From NCBI RefSeq assembly GCF_028069655.1, contig NZ_JAMCOS010000001.1:340001-404000 (forward strand): a DNA stretch of 64,000 nucleotides. Reading direction: 5' to 3'. This document shows positions 27,856-38,811 of the stretch, piece after piece (the first letter of the stretch is position 1; each line of letters begins with the position of its first letter). Below the pieces are notes generated by a model. The model ran no database searches. It was not told the DNA's origin and saw only the letters and a program-made list of their open reading frames with translations. The DNA is from Acidovorax sp. NCPPB 4044 (lineage in GTDB: Bacteria > Pseudomonadota > Gammaproteobacteria > Burkholderiales > Burkholderiaceae_C). The translations under genes and the position numbers were made by a program.

Positions 27856-29688
27856 TCAGTCCCCCGGCGAGGCGCGCACAGGGCGGGAACGCACCACGGC
27901 GAAGCGGAAGAGGGCCAGCAGCGCGAGCCGGCGGGCCAGGCTCCACCACGGCGCGGGTGGCGTCCGCGGCAGGGCAGGGGCGCCCTGCGCCAGCGGCAAC
28001 TCCAGCCGGAGGACGCGCAGTTGCGCGCTGCGCCGGAGCCAGAGCAATCCCAGCTCCGCATCGTCCAGCAGGGCGGCTTCGCGCGAGGACAGCGCTTCCA
28101 CCGCCGCGCGGCTGTAGCAGCCCAGGCGGGGCGGCTCCGAACGGGCCATGCGGGCGATCCGGCCCCACCAGGGGGCGTGCGGGCCGTGCGCCGAGGCGGG
28201 GTCGATCACCACCACGTCCGCCTGTTCCGCGTGCTGCAGCAGAGGCTGCAGCCCTTCGGGGCCGGGGAAATGGTCGCCCGGTACCGTGACGACGCCGGAA
28301 TAGCCCTTGGACAGCGCGTAGCGCATGCCGGTCTGGACGGCTTCCCAGGCGCTCATAGGGATCAGGGGGCGCAGGATCTTCGCCCCCGCCCGTTCCGCAA
28401 AAAGGCAGGTGCCGTCGGTGCTGCGGTGGTCCACCACCAGCGGCGCGTCCATGCCGGCCTGCCGCAGCGAAGCGACGAGGGCGCCGATCGATCCGGCATC
28501 GTTGCGCGTGGTGATGACCGCCAGCAGGCCCTTGCCCTGGGCGGATGGGCGGGGCTTGGACGTGATGTGCCGGTATTCGCGCTCGATGGCTTGCGCGCTG
28601 CTGCGGATGTCGAAGGATTTGAGCAGCGCTTGGCGGCCCGAGGTGCCCAGGCGCTGGCGCAGGGGCGGGTCATGGCGCAGGCGCGTGATCGCTGCAGTCC
28701 ATCCCTCCACATCCTCGATCGGCACGCGCAGCCCGGCCTTGGCATGGGCGACCAGCCACGGCATTCCCGAGCCCGGAAGATCGGTCACGATGCACGGGCG
28801 TGCGTGGAACATGGCTTCGAGAAGAACCACGCCGAACGCTTCCGTGCGCTCCCTGGAGGCCAGACAGAAGACGTCGCAGCTGGCGAGCAGCGCATGTTTC
28901 TGCGCATCGTCCACGTCCCCGAGCAGCCGGACCGTGCCACCTGGTCCACTCGCGCGGGCAGCCTGGATGCGCGCCTGCAGGTTGGCCCGGAGTTCGCCAT
29001 CGCCCACGATCAGCAATTCCACGCCCGGCAGGGCCGCGACGGCCTGGATGAGCGTCTCGAAGCCCTTGTAGTAGGTCAGGCGCCCGATGGACAGCAGCCG
29101 CAGGGCCGTCCCGGGCGACCAGTCGTTGCAGGCCGCGGGCGGCGGGAGGGCCTCCAGGTCGATGCCCAGCGGCGCGACGACGCACTTGCTGCGCCAGTAC
29201 TGCAGCGTCCTGCTGGCCTTGAGGTAGGGCGGCGAGGTCGCGATGACACGCTCGGCCCCATCCAGCAAGGCATGTTCGAAGGGTCGGTAGAGGGCGTAGG
29301 CCAGGGCGACGGAGAGCTTGATCTCCGACACCACGACATCGGAGTGCCAATGCACCACCCAGGGGATTTTCCGCGCGCTGGGCAGCGTCAGCGCCCAGAG
29401 CGCGGAGTTGTTGGGCATGTGCAGGTGCAGCACATCCGGGCGGAAGCGGCGGATCGCCCGGGCCAGGGCCGCGCGGAACCCGAGCGCGAACGGGGCATAG
29501 ACCAGCTGGAACTGCACCGGCACGCGTTCGAGCCATGGCGGGTCATACGGCAGCGGCGTGCCGTGGACGAGGGCGGACGCATCGATGCCCTGGGCGCGCT
29601 GGGCCGCGACCAGGTCGGAGAGAAAGACCTCCATTCCGCCGCGGTAGGGCGGGAAGAACTTCCCCACATGGAGGACGCGCAGCACCAC
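27856..29688 (-). CDS. GT4 glycosyltransferase fused to a degenerate GT2-like domain
   Basis: A 610-residue fusion. Residues 1 to about 375 are a complete GT4 enzyme: VLHVGKFFPPYRGGMEVFLS, WVVHWHSDVV, LSIGRLTYYKGFETLIQA, and the donor motif RTEAFGVVLLEAM with GSGMPWLV. Residues about 385-580 resemble a DPM1-like GT2 domain (LAVITTRNDAGSIGALV, VVDHRSTDGT), but the usual VDDGS and DAD motifs read VDHRS and VPGDH, so the catalytic site looks altered. It lies 13 bp after the TPR membrane protein gene and is convergent with the main operon. The GT4 part is probably active; the GT2-like part may bind or hold a substrate without catalysis. Confidence 0.85.
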   Translation of the reverse strand: MVLRVLHVGKFFPPYRGGMEVFLSDLVAAQRAQGIDASALVHGTPLPYDPPWLERVPVQFQLVYAPFALGFRAALARAIRRFRPDVLHLHMPNNSALWALTLPSARKIPWVVHWHSDVVVSEIKLSVALAYALYRPFEHALLDGAERVIATSPPYLKASRTLQYWRSKCVVAPLGIDLEALPPPAACNDWSPGTALRLLSIGRLTYYKGFETLIQAVAALPGVELLIVGDGELRANLQARIQAARASGPGGTVRLLGDVDDAQKHALLASCDVFCLASRERTEAFGVVLLEAMFHARPCIVTDLPGSGMPWLVAHAKAGLRVPIEDVEGWTAAITRLRHDPPLRQRLGTSGRQALLKSFDIRSSAQAIEREYRHITSKPRPSAQGKGLLAVITTRNDAGSIGALVASLRQAGMDAPLVVDHRSTDGTCLFAERAGAKILRPLIPMSAWEAVQTGMRYALSKGYSGVVTVPGDHFPGPEGLQPLLQHAEQADVVVIDPASAHGPHAPWWGRIARMARSEPPRLGCYSRAAVEALSSREAALLDDAELGLLWLRRSAQLRVLRLELPLAQGAPALPRTPPAPWWSLARRLALLALFRFAVVRSRPVRASPGD

Positions 29689-29701
29689 GGGGCCTTCCTG
29701 C

Positions 29702-31699
29702 CTATTTCCGGGCGGCGGCGACCTGGGCCCTCATCTGTGCGTACTGCGGGTTGCGGGGATCCAGGCGGATGGCCTCGTCCAGATCCTTCAGGCTCGCCGC
29801 GAGCTGGTTGGCACCGCGGTAGGCCATGGCGCGCCCGTAGTAGGCCGCGGCGTTGGGCGCGCGCGCGATCATCGTGTCGAAAAGGGCCAGGGCGGCCTTG
29901 GTATCGCCCTTGCCCACATGCGCCATCCCCAGGCCCAGCAGCAGCCGCGGATTGTTCGGGCTGGCAGCGAGCAATTCCGTGAAGCCGCCGATGGCGTCGT
30001 CGAACCGGTTTGCGCCGATCGCGCTTTCGGCACGGCGCAGGCGCATGGCCTGCCGGATGCGGTCCATCTCGGCCGCGTTCGCGCTGGGCAGCTCCATGCG
30101 CAGCCCCTGGCTGAAATGCTCGAAGGCCTGGGGGTAGAGCCCCAGCGCGAATTCCGATTCGCCGCGGTGGTAGTAGAGCTGCAGTTCCTCGAAGCCCTGC
30201 TTCTGCGCTTCGTCGAAAGCCGCGATGGCTTCGGCATGCTTCTTCTGCTGCTGCAGGGCCACGCCCGCGTTAAAGCGGGCGGTGCCGCGCAGCGCGCCCA
30301 GCGCTTCGGCGGTGGCGAAGGCCTTCTGCGCCTCGGCGACCGAGCCGCGGTCCAGGTGGTAGGCCCCCAGGTTGAGGAACGGCCTCCAGCGCCCGACCGC
30401 GTTCTGCGGCGCCTTGAGATCGGTCTTCTCGGCCGCGTCGCCCCAGGCGGTGTAGTCGTCGCTCAGCGATGCGACACGCTCGAAGGCGAGCAGGGCGAAG
30501 ACCAGCCCCACGATGCTGCCCAGCGCATAGATGGTGCGCGGCTTGAAGCCCGTGAGCACGACCGCCACGAGCACGGGAACCGCCACCGCCCAGAGGTAGC
30601 TGCGGTACAGCACGAAAGGATCCTGCACCCACACCGTGGCGAATTCGGTCACGTACAGCAGCAGCGGGAACAGCAGCGCCACACCGACGAGGCTGAGCAC
30701 GCCCCGGCGCCGCAGCACGGCCCATACGGCGGCGGCCCAGAGGGCGAGGTAGCCCACGAGCCCCAGCACCTGCGGGAAGGCCGCGTAGCTGAGCGGGAAG
30801 GCCGGGCGCAGGTCCACCGACATCCACATCACGTTCGGCACGAACCACAGGAAGCCGTAGGCGAAGAACAGCGCCGCCTCGTTCAGGATGCTGAGCGAAT
30901 ACATGCGCGCGCCGATGCCCGGGCTCAGGCGTTCGAGCTGCTGGGTGAAATCGATGGAGCGCTGGTCGAAGACCTTGCCCAGGAGGTCGCCGTAGACGCC
31001 GAACAGCACGGCCGCCGCCACGGCGACGAGCGCGGCGGACACCCCCGCGATGCCGGCGATGGTGCGCCAGCCCGGGCGCCGGACATGGATGTAGAGCGGC
31101 ACGGCCATGGCCGCGACCATCACCGCGTGCTCCTTGGAGAGCACCGCCGCGGCATAGGCCGCGATGGCGCCGGCATACCAGCCCGCGCCCCGGCCCGACA
31201 GCCCCCGCACGAAGCACCAGCAGGCCAGCACCGCGAAGAAGGTGGCCATGACGATGGAGCGCTGCACGAGGTAGGCCACCGCATAGACGGCCATCGGGTT
31301 GACCGCGAAGAGCGCCACGCCCACGCGGACGGCGGCGCTGCGCGACGGGCCGAAGTGCGGCTGCGCCTCGAATTCCTCGGGGAAGCGGGTGCGCGCGAGC
31401 AGGTCGCGCACCAGGGCATAGAGGGCGGCCACCGTGGCCAGGTGCAGCGCCACGTTGAAGAGCCGCTGCTTTCCCCAGCCTGCGCCGGCCAGACTGTCCA
31501 CCCACACGAAGCTGCCGTAGGACAGCATGCGCTGCTTGAAGGCGAGCAGGTTGCCGTAGTTGCCGAAGATCGTGCCGTCGGTCAGCGCCAGATCGTCGAA
31601 CAGCAGCGCATGGTTCCAGCTGGGCAGGTAGATGGCCAGCACGGCGGCCAGGACGGCGAGCCCGAAGACGACGAAGGAAGCGGATGGTTTGGTGGCCAT
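29702..31699 (-). CDS. TPR-containing polytopic membrane protein (TMTC/GT-C-like)
   Basis: A 665-residue protein with about ten membrane helices in residues 10-420 and tetratricopeptide repeats in residues 440-660 (for example ARFNAGVALQQQKKHAEAIA and AAYYGRAMAYRGANQLAASL). The first loop has SWNHALLFDDLAL, an acidic pair where GT-C O-mannosyltransferases carry catalytic acidic residues, and LLSKEHAVMV-like spacing in the middle. The layout resembles TMTC-type O-mannosyltransferases and bacterial relatives, so it may glycosylate proteins or a glycan. It heads a two-gene leftward operon with the GT4-GT2 fusion, 13 bp apart. The enzymatic role is inferred from architecture only. Confidence 0.78.
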   Translation of the reverse strand: MATKPSASFVVFGLAVLAAVLAIYLPSWNHALLFDDLALTDGTIFGNYGNLLAFKQRMLSYGSFVWVDSLAGAGWGKQRLFNVALHLATVAALYALVRDLLARTRFPEEFEAQPHFGPSRSAAVRVGVALFAVNPMAVYAVAYLVQRSIVMATFFAVLACWCFVRGLSGRGAGWYAGAIAAYAAAVLSKEHAVMVAAMAVPLYIHVRRPGWRTIAGIAGVSAALVAVAAAVLFGVYGDLLGKVFDQRSIDFTQQLERLSPGIGARMYSLSILNEAALFFAYGFLWFVPNVMWMSVDLRPAFPLSYAAFPQVLGLVGYLALWAAAVWAVLRRRGVLSLVGVALLFPLLLYVTEFATVWVQDPFVLYRSYLWAVAVPVLVAVVLTGFKPRTIYALGSIVGLVFALLAFERVASLSDDYTAWGDAAEKTDLKAPQNAVGRWRPFLNLGAYHLDRGSVAEAQKAFATAEALGALRGTARFNAGVALQQQKKHAEAIAAFDEAQKQGFEELQLYYHRGESEFALGLYPQAFEHFSQGLRMELPSANAAEMDRIRQAMRLRRAESAIGANRFDDAIGGFTELLAASPNNPRLLLGLGMAHVGKGDTKAALALFDTMIARAPNAAAYYGRAMAYRGANQLAASLKDLDEAIRLDPRNPQYAQMRAQVAAARK

Positions 31700-31740
31700 G
31701 GCGGTGGAGGCGTGACGCGGAGACGGGCGCCGCGGCGGTC

Positions 31741-31775
31741 AAAAAGGGGCGGGCGCGCTAGGAGCGCGCGCCCCT
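31741..31775 (-). terminator. Rho-independent terminator of the TetR gene
   Basis: On the minus strand a GC-rich stem (AGGGGCGCGCGC, loop TCCTA, GCGCGCCCGCCCCT) is followed by TTTTT. It separates the TetR gene from the leftward TPR gene that starts at 31699. Confidence 0.8.
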
Positions 31776-31865
31776 GCGGCGATGAACCGCGGAAGTCTAA
31801 GCGATGGGGCGGCGCCCGCCGGCATGGCCGAGCCTGCGGGCCGGTGCCCCGCGGGCCGGGCGATT

Positions 31866-32651
31866 TCAGCCGGGCGCCAGCCCCTTCAGCACCATGTGGC
31901 AGATCAGGTCCTCGGCCTGCGCGTAGTCCTTGCGGGTCAGCGCCGGCTTGCCCAACAGCAGTGCGAACTGCGCCTGCTGGTCGGCATAGGCCTGGGTGAC
32001 CGACCAGATGATGAACATCAGGTGCGTGAAATTCACCCGGGCGATGCGGCCTTCGCGGGCCCAGCGCTCGAAGGTGCGCACGTCGTTGCGCAGCACCGGG
32101 CCCACGCGCTCGGCAATCACGCTGCCGTAGCGCGGCGCGCCCGCGATCACTTCCTTGGCGAAGACCTTCGCGGCATTGGGCCGCTCCAGCGAGGAGCGCA
32201 GCTTGGCGCCGATGTAGCGCCGCAGCGCCTGCGCGGGGTCTTCGCCGTGCGACATCTCTTCCATGCCGTCCAGCCACTGCGTGAGCACATCGTCCAGCAC
32301 GCGGCGGTAGAGCGCTTCCTTGCTGGGGAAGTAATAGAGGAGGTTGTGGCGGCTGATGCCTGCCGCGGCGGCGATGTTTTCCAGCGATGCGCCTTCGAAG
32401 CCGAACTGCGCGAAGTGGCTTTCCGCCTCCGCGAGGATGGACAGCTCCTTGCGCAGGCGCGCGGGCGAGGGGCTGCGCGGCGCGTCCGGGCCCGGATCGG
32501 GCACGGGCGCCGCGGCCGCGGAGGGCGCGGAAGAAGGCGTTTGGGAGGCAGGCTTCGGAGTGGCGGCAGCGCGGCGGCGCGGCGCGCTTGCGGTGCGTGG
32601 ATGCACAGGGGCGGGGCGGGAAGGCGGTCGGCGGGGGCTCATGCGCACCAT
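31866..32651 (-). CDS. TetR-family regulator, RutR-like
   Basis: A 261-residue regulator. The HTH lies at about residues 75-120 (AESHFAQFGFEGASLENIAA, AAGISRHNLLYYFPSKEALY), and the C-terminal ligand domain (AKVFAKEVIAGAPRYGSVIA, THLMFIIWSVTQAYADQQAQ) matches RutR/YcdC, which senses uracil in E. coli. The first 60 residues are a Pro/Ala/Arg-rich low-complexity extension not usual in RutR, so the true start may be internal. It is divergent from the pyrimidine catabolic genes and is the obvious candidate to bind the two palindromes at 32730-32762. A -10-like TAAAAT on the minus strand at 32732-32727 overlaps the first palindrome, suggesting autoregulation. Confidence 0.9.
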   Translation of the reverse strand: MVRMSPRRPPSRPAPVHPRTASAPRRRAAATPKPASQTPSSAPSAAAAPVPDPGPDAPRSPSPARLRKELSILAEAESHFAQFGFEGASLENIAAAAGISRHNLLYYFPSKEALYRRVLDDVLTQWLDGMEEMSHGEDPAQALRRYIGAKLRSSLERPNAAKVFAKEVIAGAPRYGSVIAERVGPVLRNDVRTFERWAREGRIARVNFTHLMFIIWSVTQAYADQQAQFALLLGKPALTRKDYAQAEDLICHMVLKGLAPG

Positions 32652-33002
32652 TGTGGGCCGAAGCCGGGGCGGTCCGGGCGGCCCTGCGGGGGAAACGCGC
32701 CGCTGGCATGGTGCTTGCAGTTCGGGATTTTACCAATGGGTAAGTTTTTACCGGTTGGTAAATTGCCATCACACAACGGCGGGCCACGCACCCGCCACCA
32801 CGAGCGAGGACCCCCGATGACCCCTCCGCCTTCCCTCCGGCCCCGGTGCGCCAGGCGCGCCCGGCATGCGCCTTTTGCCGCACCGGCATTCCCTCCAGGC
32901 TGCGCGCGCGGCCGATCCACCGGCGCGGCCCCGCTGCGCACGGCTTCCGCTTCCCTGCCTTCCTGAATCCCTTCCGGGACCCCACACCACAGGAGCTATC
33001 CG
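32652..33002. promoter_or_regulatory. Divergent control region of the pyrimidine catabolic genes
   Basis: This 351-bp gap lies between the TetR gene and preT. It holds the tandem palindromes at 32730-32762, then about 240 bp of leader before preT. The leader contains an open frame of 49 codons at 32818-32966 (start MTPPPSLRPRCARRAR) that might be a leader peptide, but nothing beyond being open supports it. A good ribosome site AGGAG lies at 32991-32995, 7 bp before the preT ATG. Confidence 0.6.
32730..32762. promoter_or_regulatory. Two tandem palindromic operators for the RutR-like repressor
   Basis: Site 1 (32730-32743) is TTACC-AATG-GGTAA; site 2 (32747-32762) is TTTACC-GGTT-GGTAAA. Both have a 4-bp spacer and their centres are 18 bp apart. 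The architecture matches the known E. coli RutR box (TTGACC-N4-GGTCAA), with A for G and T for C in the arms. Two sites in helical near-register suggest cooperative binding. Confidence 0.8.
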
Positions 33003-34358
33003 ATGGAAACGACGACCGCAAGCGCTGGCTGCGGCGTGCATGGCGCACGCCTGAACCTGGCCGAATACGCGCAGAACTTCAGCGATGCGCACCCGCCGCT
33101 CACGCGGGCGCAGGCACTGATCGAGGCCGAGCGCTGCTACTACTGCTACGAGGCGCCATGCGCCACGGCCTGCCCGACGGGCATCGACGTGCCCTCCTTC
33201 ATCCACCGCATCGCGCAGGGCAACGAGCGCGGTGCGGCGCGCGCCATCCTGGAGGCCAACCCCCTGGGCGGCATGTGCGCGCGTGTCTGCCCCACCGAAG
33301 TGCTGTGCGAGCAGGCCTGCGTGCGCAACGTGAACGAAGACAAGCCCGTGGAGATCGGCGCGCTGCAGCGCTACGCGACGGATGCGCACTTCGCGCAGCC
33401 GGGCGCGCCGATGTTCACGCGGGCCGAGCCCACGGGCAAGCGGGTGGCCGTGGTGGGGGCGGGCCCCGCGGGGCTGGCCTGCGCGCACGGCCTGGCGCGG
33501 CGCGGGCACGACGTGGTGCTGTTCGACGCGCGGCCCAAGCTCGGCGGGCTCAATGAATACGGCCTGGCGAGCTACAAGACCACGGGCGGCTTCGCGCAGA
33601 AGGAGATCGACTGGCTGCTGTCCATCGGCGGCATCGCGCCGCGCTGCGGCCAGGTGCTGGGGCGCGACATCACGCTCCCCGGTCTGCTGCAGGCCTACGA
33701 CGCGGTGTTCCTTGGGCTGGGCCTGGCCGGCGTGAATGCGCTGGGCATCGGGGAGCCCGAGGCCCAGGGCCTGCTGAACGCGGTGGATTTCATTGCCGAC
33801 CTGCGGCAGGCGCAGGACCTCTCCACCCTGCCCGTGGGCCGCCGCGTGGTGGTGGTGGGCGGCGGCATGACCGCGGTGGATGCCGCCGTGCAGGCCGCCA
33901 AGCTCGGCGCCGAGGAGGTGACCATCGTGTACCGCCGCGGGCAGGAGAGCATGTCCGCGTCGCTCGTGGAGCAGCAGTGGGCCCGGACGAACGGCGTGGC
34001 GATCCGGCACTGGGCCGCACCGAAAGAGCTGCTCTGCGAAGGCGGCGCGGTGCGCGGCATGCGGTTCGCGGCCATGGGGCTGCAGGATGGCCGCCTGGTG
34101 GAGACGGGCGAGGCCTTCACGATCGAGGCCGACATGGTGCTCAAGGCCATCGGCCAGAGCTACCTGTCCGGGCATGCCGGTGCCTCCGTCGCGCTGCAGC
34201 AGGGGCGCATCGCCACCGATGCCGAGGGCCGCACCAGCGTGCCGCGCGTCTGGGCCGGCGGCGATTGCCGCGCCGGCGGCCGCGATCTCACCGTGGAAGC
34301 CGTGGAGCACGGCAAGGTGGCCGCGGTGTCCATCCACGAGGCGCTGCGGGCGGCCTGA
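33003..34358 (+). CDS. preT: NAD-dependent dihydropyrimidine dehydrogenase subunit PreT
   Basis: A 451-residue flavoprotein subunit that passes electrons between NAD(P)H and PreA in the reduction of uracil and thymine. The N-terminal iron-sulfur domain has CYYCYEAPCATACPTGIDVP and CARVCPTEVLCEQACV. The FAD site is VVGAGPAGLACAHGLARRG and the NAD(P) site is VVVVGGGMTAVDAAVQAA; WAGGDCRAGGRDLTVEAVEHG closes the FAD pocket. These correspond to the N-terminal half of eukaryotic dihydropyrimidine dehydrogenase. It heads the catabolic operon and starts 7 bp after AGGAG. Confidence 0.95.
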   Translation: METTTASAGCGVHGARLNLAEYAQNFSDAHPPLTRAQALIEAERCYYCYEAPCATACPTGIDVPSFIHRIAQGNERGAARAILEANPLGGMCARVCPTEVLCEQACVRNVNEDKPVEIGALQRYATDAHFAQPGAPMFTRAEPTGKRVAVVGAGPAGLACAHGLARRGHDVVLFDARPKLGGLNEYGLASYKTTGGFAQKEIDWLLSIGGIAPRCGQVLGRDITLPGLLQAYDAVFLGLGLAGVNALGIGEPEAQGLLNAVDFIADLRQAQDLSTLPVGRRVVVVGGGMTAVDAAVQAAKLGAEEVTIVYRRGQESMSASLVEQQWARTNGVAIRHWAAPKELLCEGGAVRGMRFAAMGLQDGRLVETGEAFTIEADMVLKAIGQSYLSGHAGASVALQQGRIATDAEGRTSVPRVWAGGDCRAGGRDLTVEAVEHGKVAAVSIHEALRAA

Positions 34359-34422
34359 CGCCGCGCCACCCCGCACGCACGCACGCACGATCCCCCCGCG
34401 ACGACAGAGACCGGAGAAGCAC

Positions 34423-35781
34423 ATGGCAGACATCCGCAGCGATTTTCTCGGCATCCGCAGCCCGAACCCGTTCTGGCTCGCCTCGGCGCCCCCCACCGAC
34501 AAAGAGGTGAACGTCACCCGCGCCTTCGAGGCCGGCTGGGGCGGCGTCGTCTGGAAGACCCTGGGCGAGGACCCGTCCGTGGTCAACGTGAACGGCCCGC
34601 GCTACGCGACGCTGATGTCGCAGGACCGGCATGTGATCGGGCTCAACAACATCGAGCTGATCACCGACCGCCCGCTGGCCGTGAACCTGGAGGAGATCCG
34701 CCGCGTGAAGCGCGCCTGGCCCGACCGCGCGATGATCGTCTCGATCATGGTCCCCTGCGTGGAAGAGAGCTGGAAGCACATCCTGCCGCTGGTGGAGGAC
34801 ACGGGCGCCGACGGCATCGAGCTGAACTTCGGCTGCCCGCACGGCATGAGCGAGCGCGGCATGGGCGCGGCCGTGGGGCAGGTGCCCGAATACATCCAGA
34901 TGGTCACGCAGTGGTGCAAGCACTACACGCGCCTGCCGGTGATCGTGAAGCTCACGCCCAACATCACCGACGTGCGCCAGCCCGCCCGCGCGGCCCGGGC
35001 GGGCGGGGCGGACGCGGTCTCGCTCATCAACACCATCAATTCGATCATGGGTGTGGACCTGGAGCGCATGGCCATGAGCCCCAACACGGGCGGATGGGGA
35101 TCGCACGGCGGCTACTGTGGGCCGGCCGTGAAGCCCATCGCGCTCAACATGGTGGCCGAGATCGCGCGCGATGCGCAGACGGCCGGGCTGCCGATCAGCG
35201 GCATCGGCGGCGTGAGCACCTGGCGCGATGCGGCCGAGTTCATCGCGCTGGGCTGCGGCACGGTGCAGGTGTGCACCGCGGCGATGGTGTACGGCTTCAA
35301 GATCGTGCAGGACATGTGCGACGGCCTCTCCAACTTCATGGATGCGCAGGGCTACGCCACGCTGGCCGATTTCCAGGGCCGCGCGGTGCCCACCGTGAAG
35401 GACTGGAAGCAGCTCGACCTCAACCACGTCGACAAGGCCGTGATCCACCAGGAGTCGTGCATCCAGTGCGGGCGCTGCCACGTGGTCTGCGAAGACACCT
35501 CGCACCAGGCCATCACCTTCTCGCGCGAGGACGGCGTGCGCCGCTTCGAGGTGAACGAGGCCGAGTGCGTGGGCTGCAATCTCTGCGTGTCGATCTGCCC
35601 GGTGCCCGAGTGCATCACGCTGCGCAGCCTGGCGCCCGGCGAGGTGGACGCGCGCACCGGCCGCATGGTGACGGGCGACTACGCCAACTGGACCACGCAT
35701 CCGCACAACCCGAACCGCGTCGCGCCGCCCGCCGTTGCCTCGCCCGCCACCCCCGCGCCCGCCGCCGTGGCCGCCGCGTGA
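34423..35781 (+). CDS. preA: NAD-dependent dihydropyrimidine dehydrogenase subunit PreA
   Basis: A 452-residue protein with an FMN-binding barrel (about 1-330) and a C-terminal ferredoxin domain with two [4Fe-4S] motifs (CIQCGRCHVVCEDTSHQAI and CVGCNLCVSICPVPECI). The substrate loop reads NFGCPHGMSERGMGAAVGQ; the position of the catalytic Cys of mammalian DPD (GLACGQ) is valine here, as I recall also for E. coli PreA. A Pro/Ala-rich tail of about 30 residues follows the ferredoxin domain and makes the protein longer than E. coli PreA. It follows preT by 64 bp; the gap carries four GCAC tetranucleotides. Confidence 0.95.
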   Translation: MADIRSDFLGIRSPNPFWLASAPPTDKEVNVTRAFEAGWGGVVWKTLGEDPSVVNVNGPRYATLMSQDRHVIGLNNIELITDRPLAVNLEEIRRVKRAWPDRAMIVSIMVPCVEESWKHILPLVEDTGADGIELNFGCPHGMSERGMGAAVGQVPEYIQMVTQWCKHYTRLPVIVKLTPNITDVRQPARAARAGGADAVSLINTINSIMGVDLERMAMSPNTGGWGSHGGYCGPAVKPIALNMVAEIARDAQTAGLPISGIGGVSTWRDAAEFIALGCGTVQVCTAAMVYGFKIVQDMCDGLSNFMDAQGYATLADFQGRAVPTVKDWKQLDLNHVDKAVIHQESCIQCGRCHVVCEDTSHQAITFSREDGVRRFEVNEAECVGCNLCVSICPVPECITLRSLAPGEVDARTGRMVTGDYANWTTHPHNPNRVAPPAVASPATPAPAAVAAA

Positions 35782-38793
<3,012 letters not shown>

Positions 38794-38811
38794 ACCACCG
38801 GAGCCTCCACC

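Noticed and set aside
28021..31999. Two long plus-strand frames (28021-29982 and 29918-31999)
   Set aside because: They are antisense to the GT4-GT2 fusion and the TPR protein, are rich in Arg, Gly and His, and match nothing.
34369..34390. Four GCAC tetranucleotides before preA as a phase-variable repeat
   Set aside because: Too few units, and intergenic without an evident promoter spacing role.
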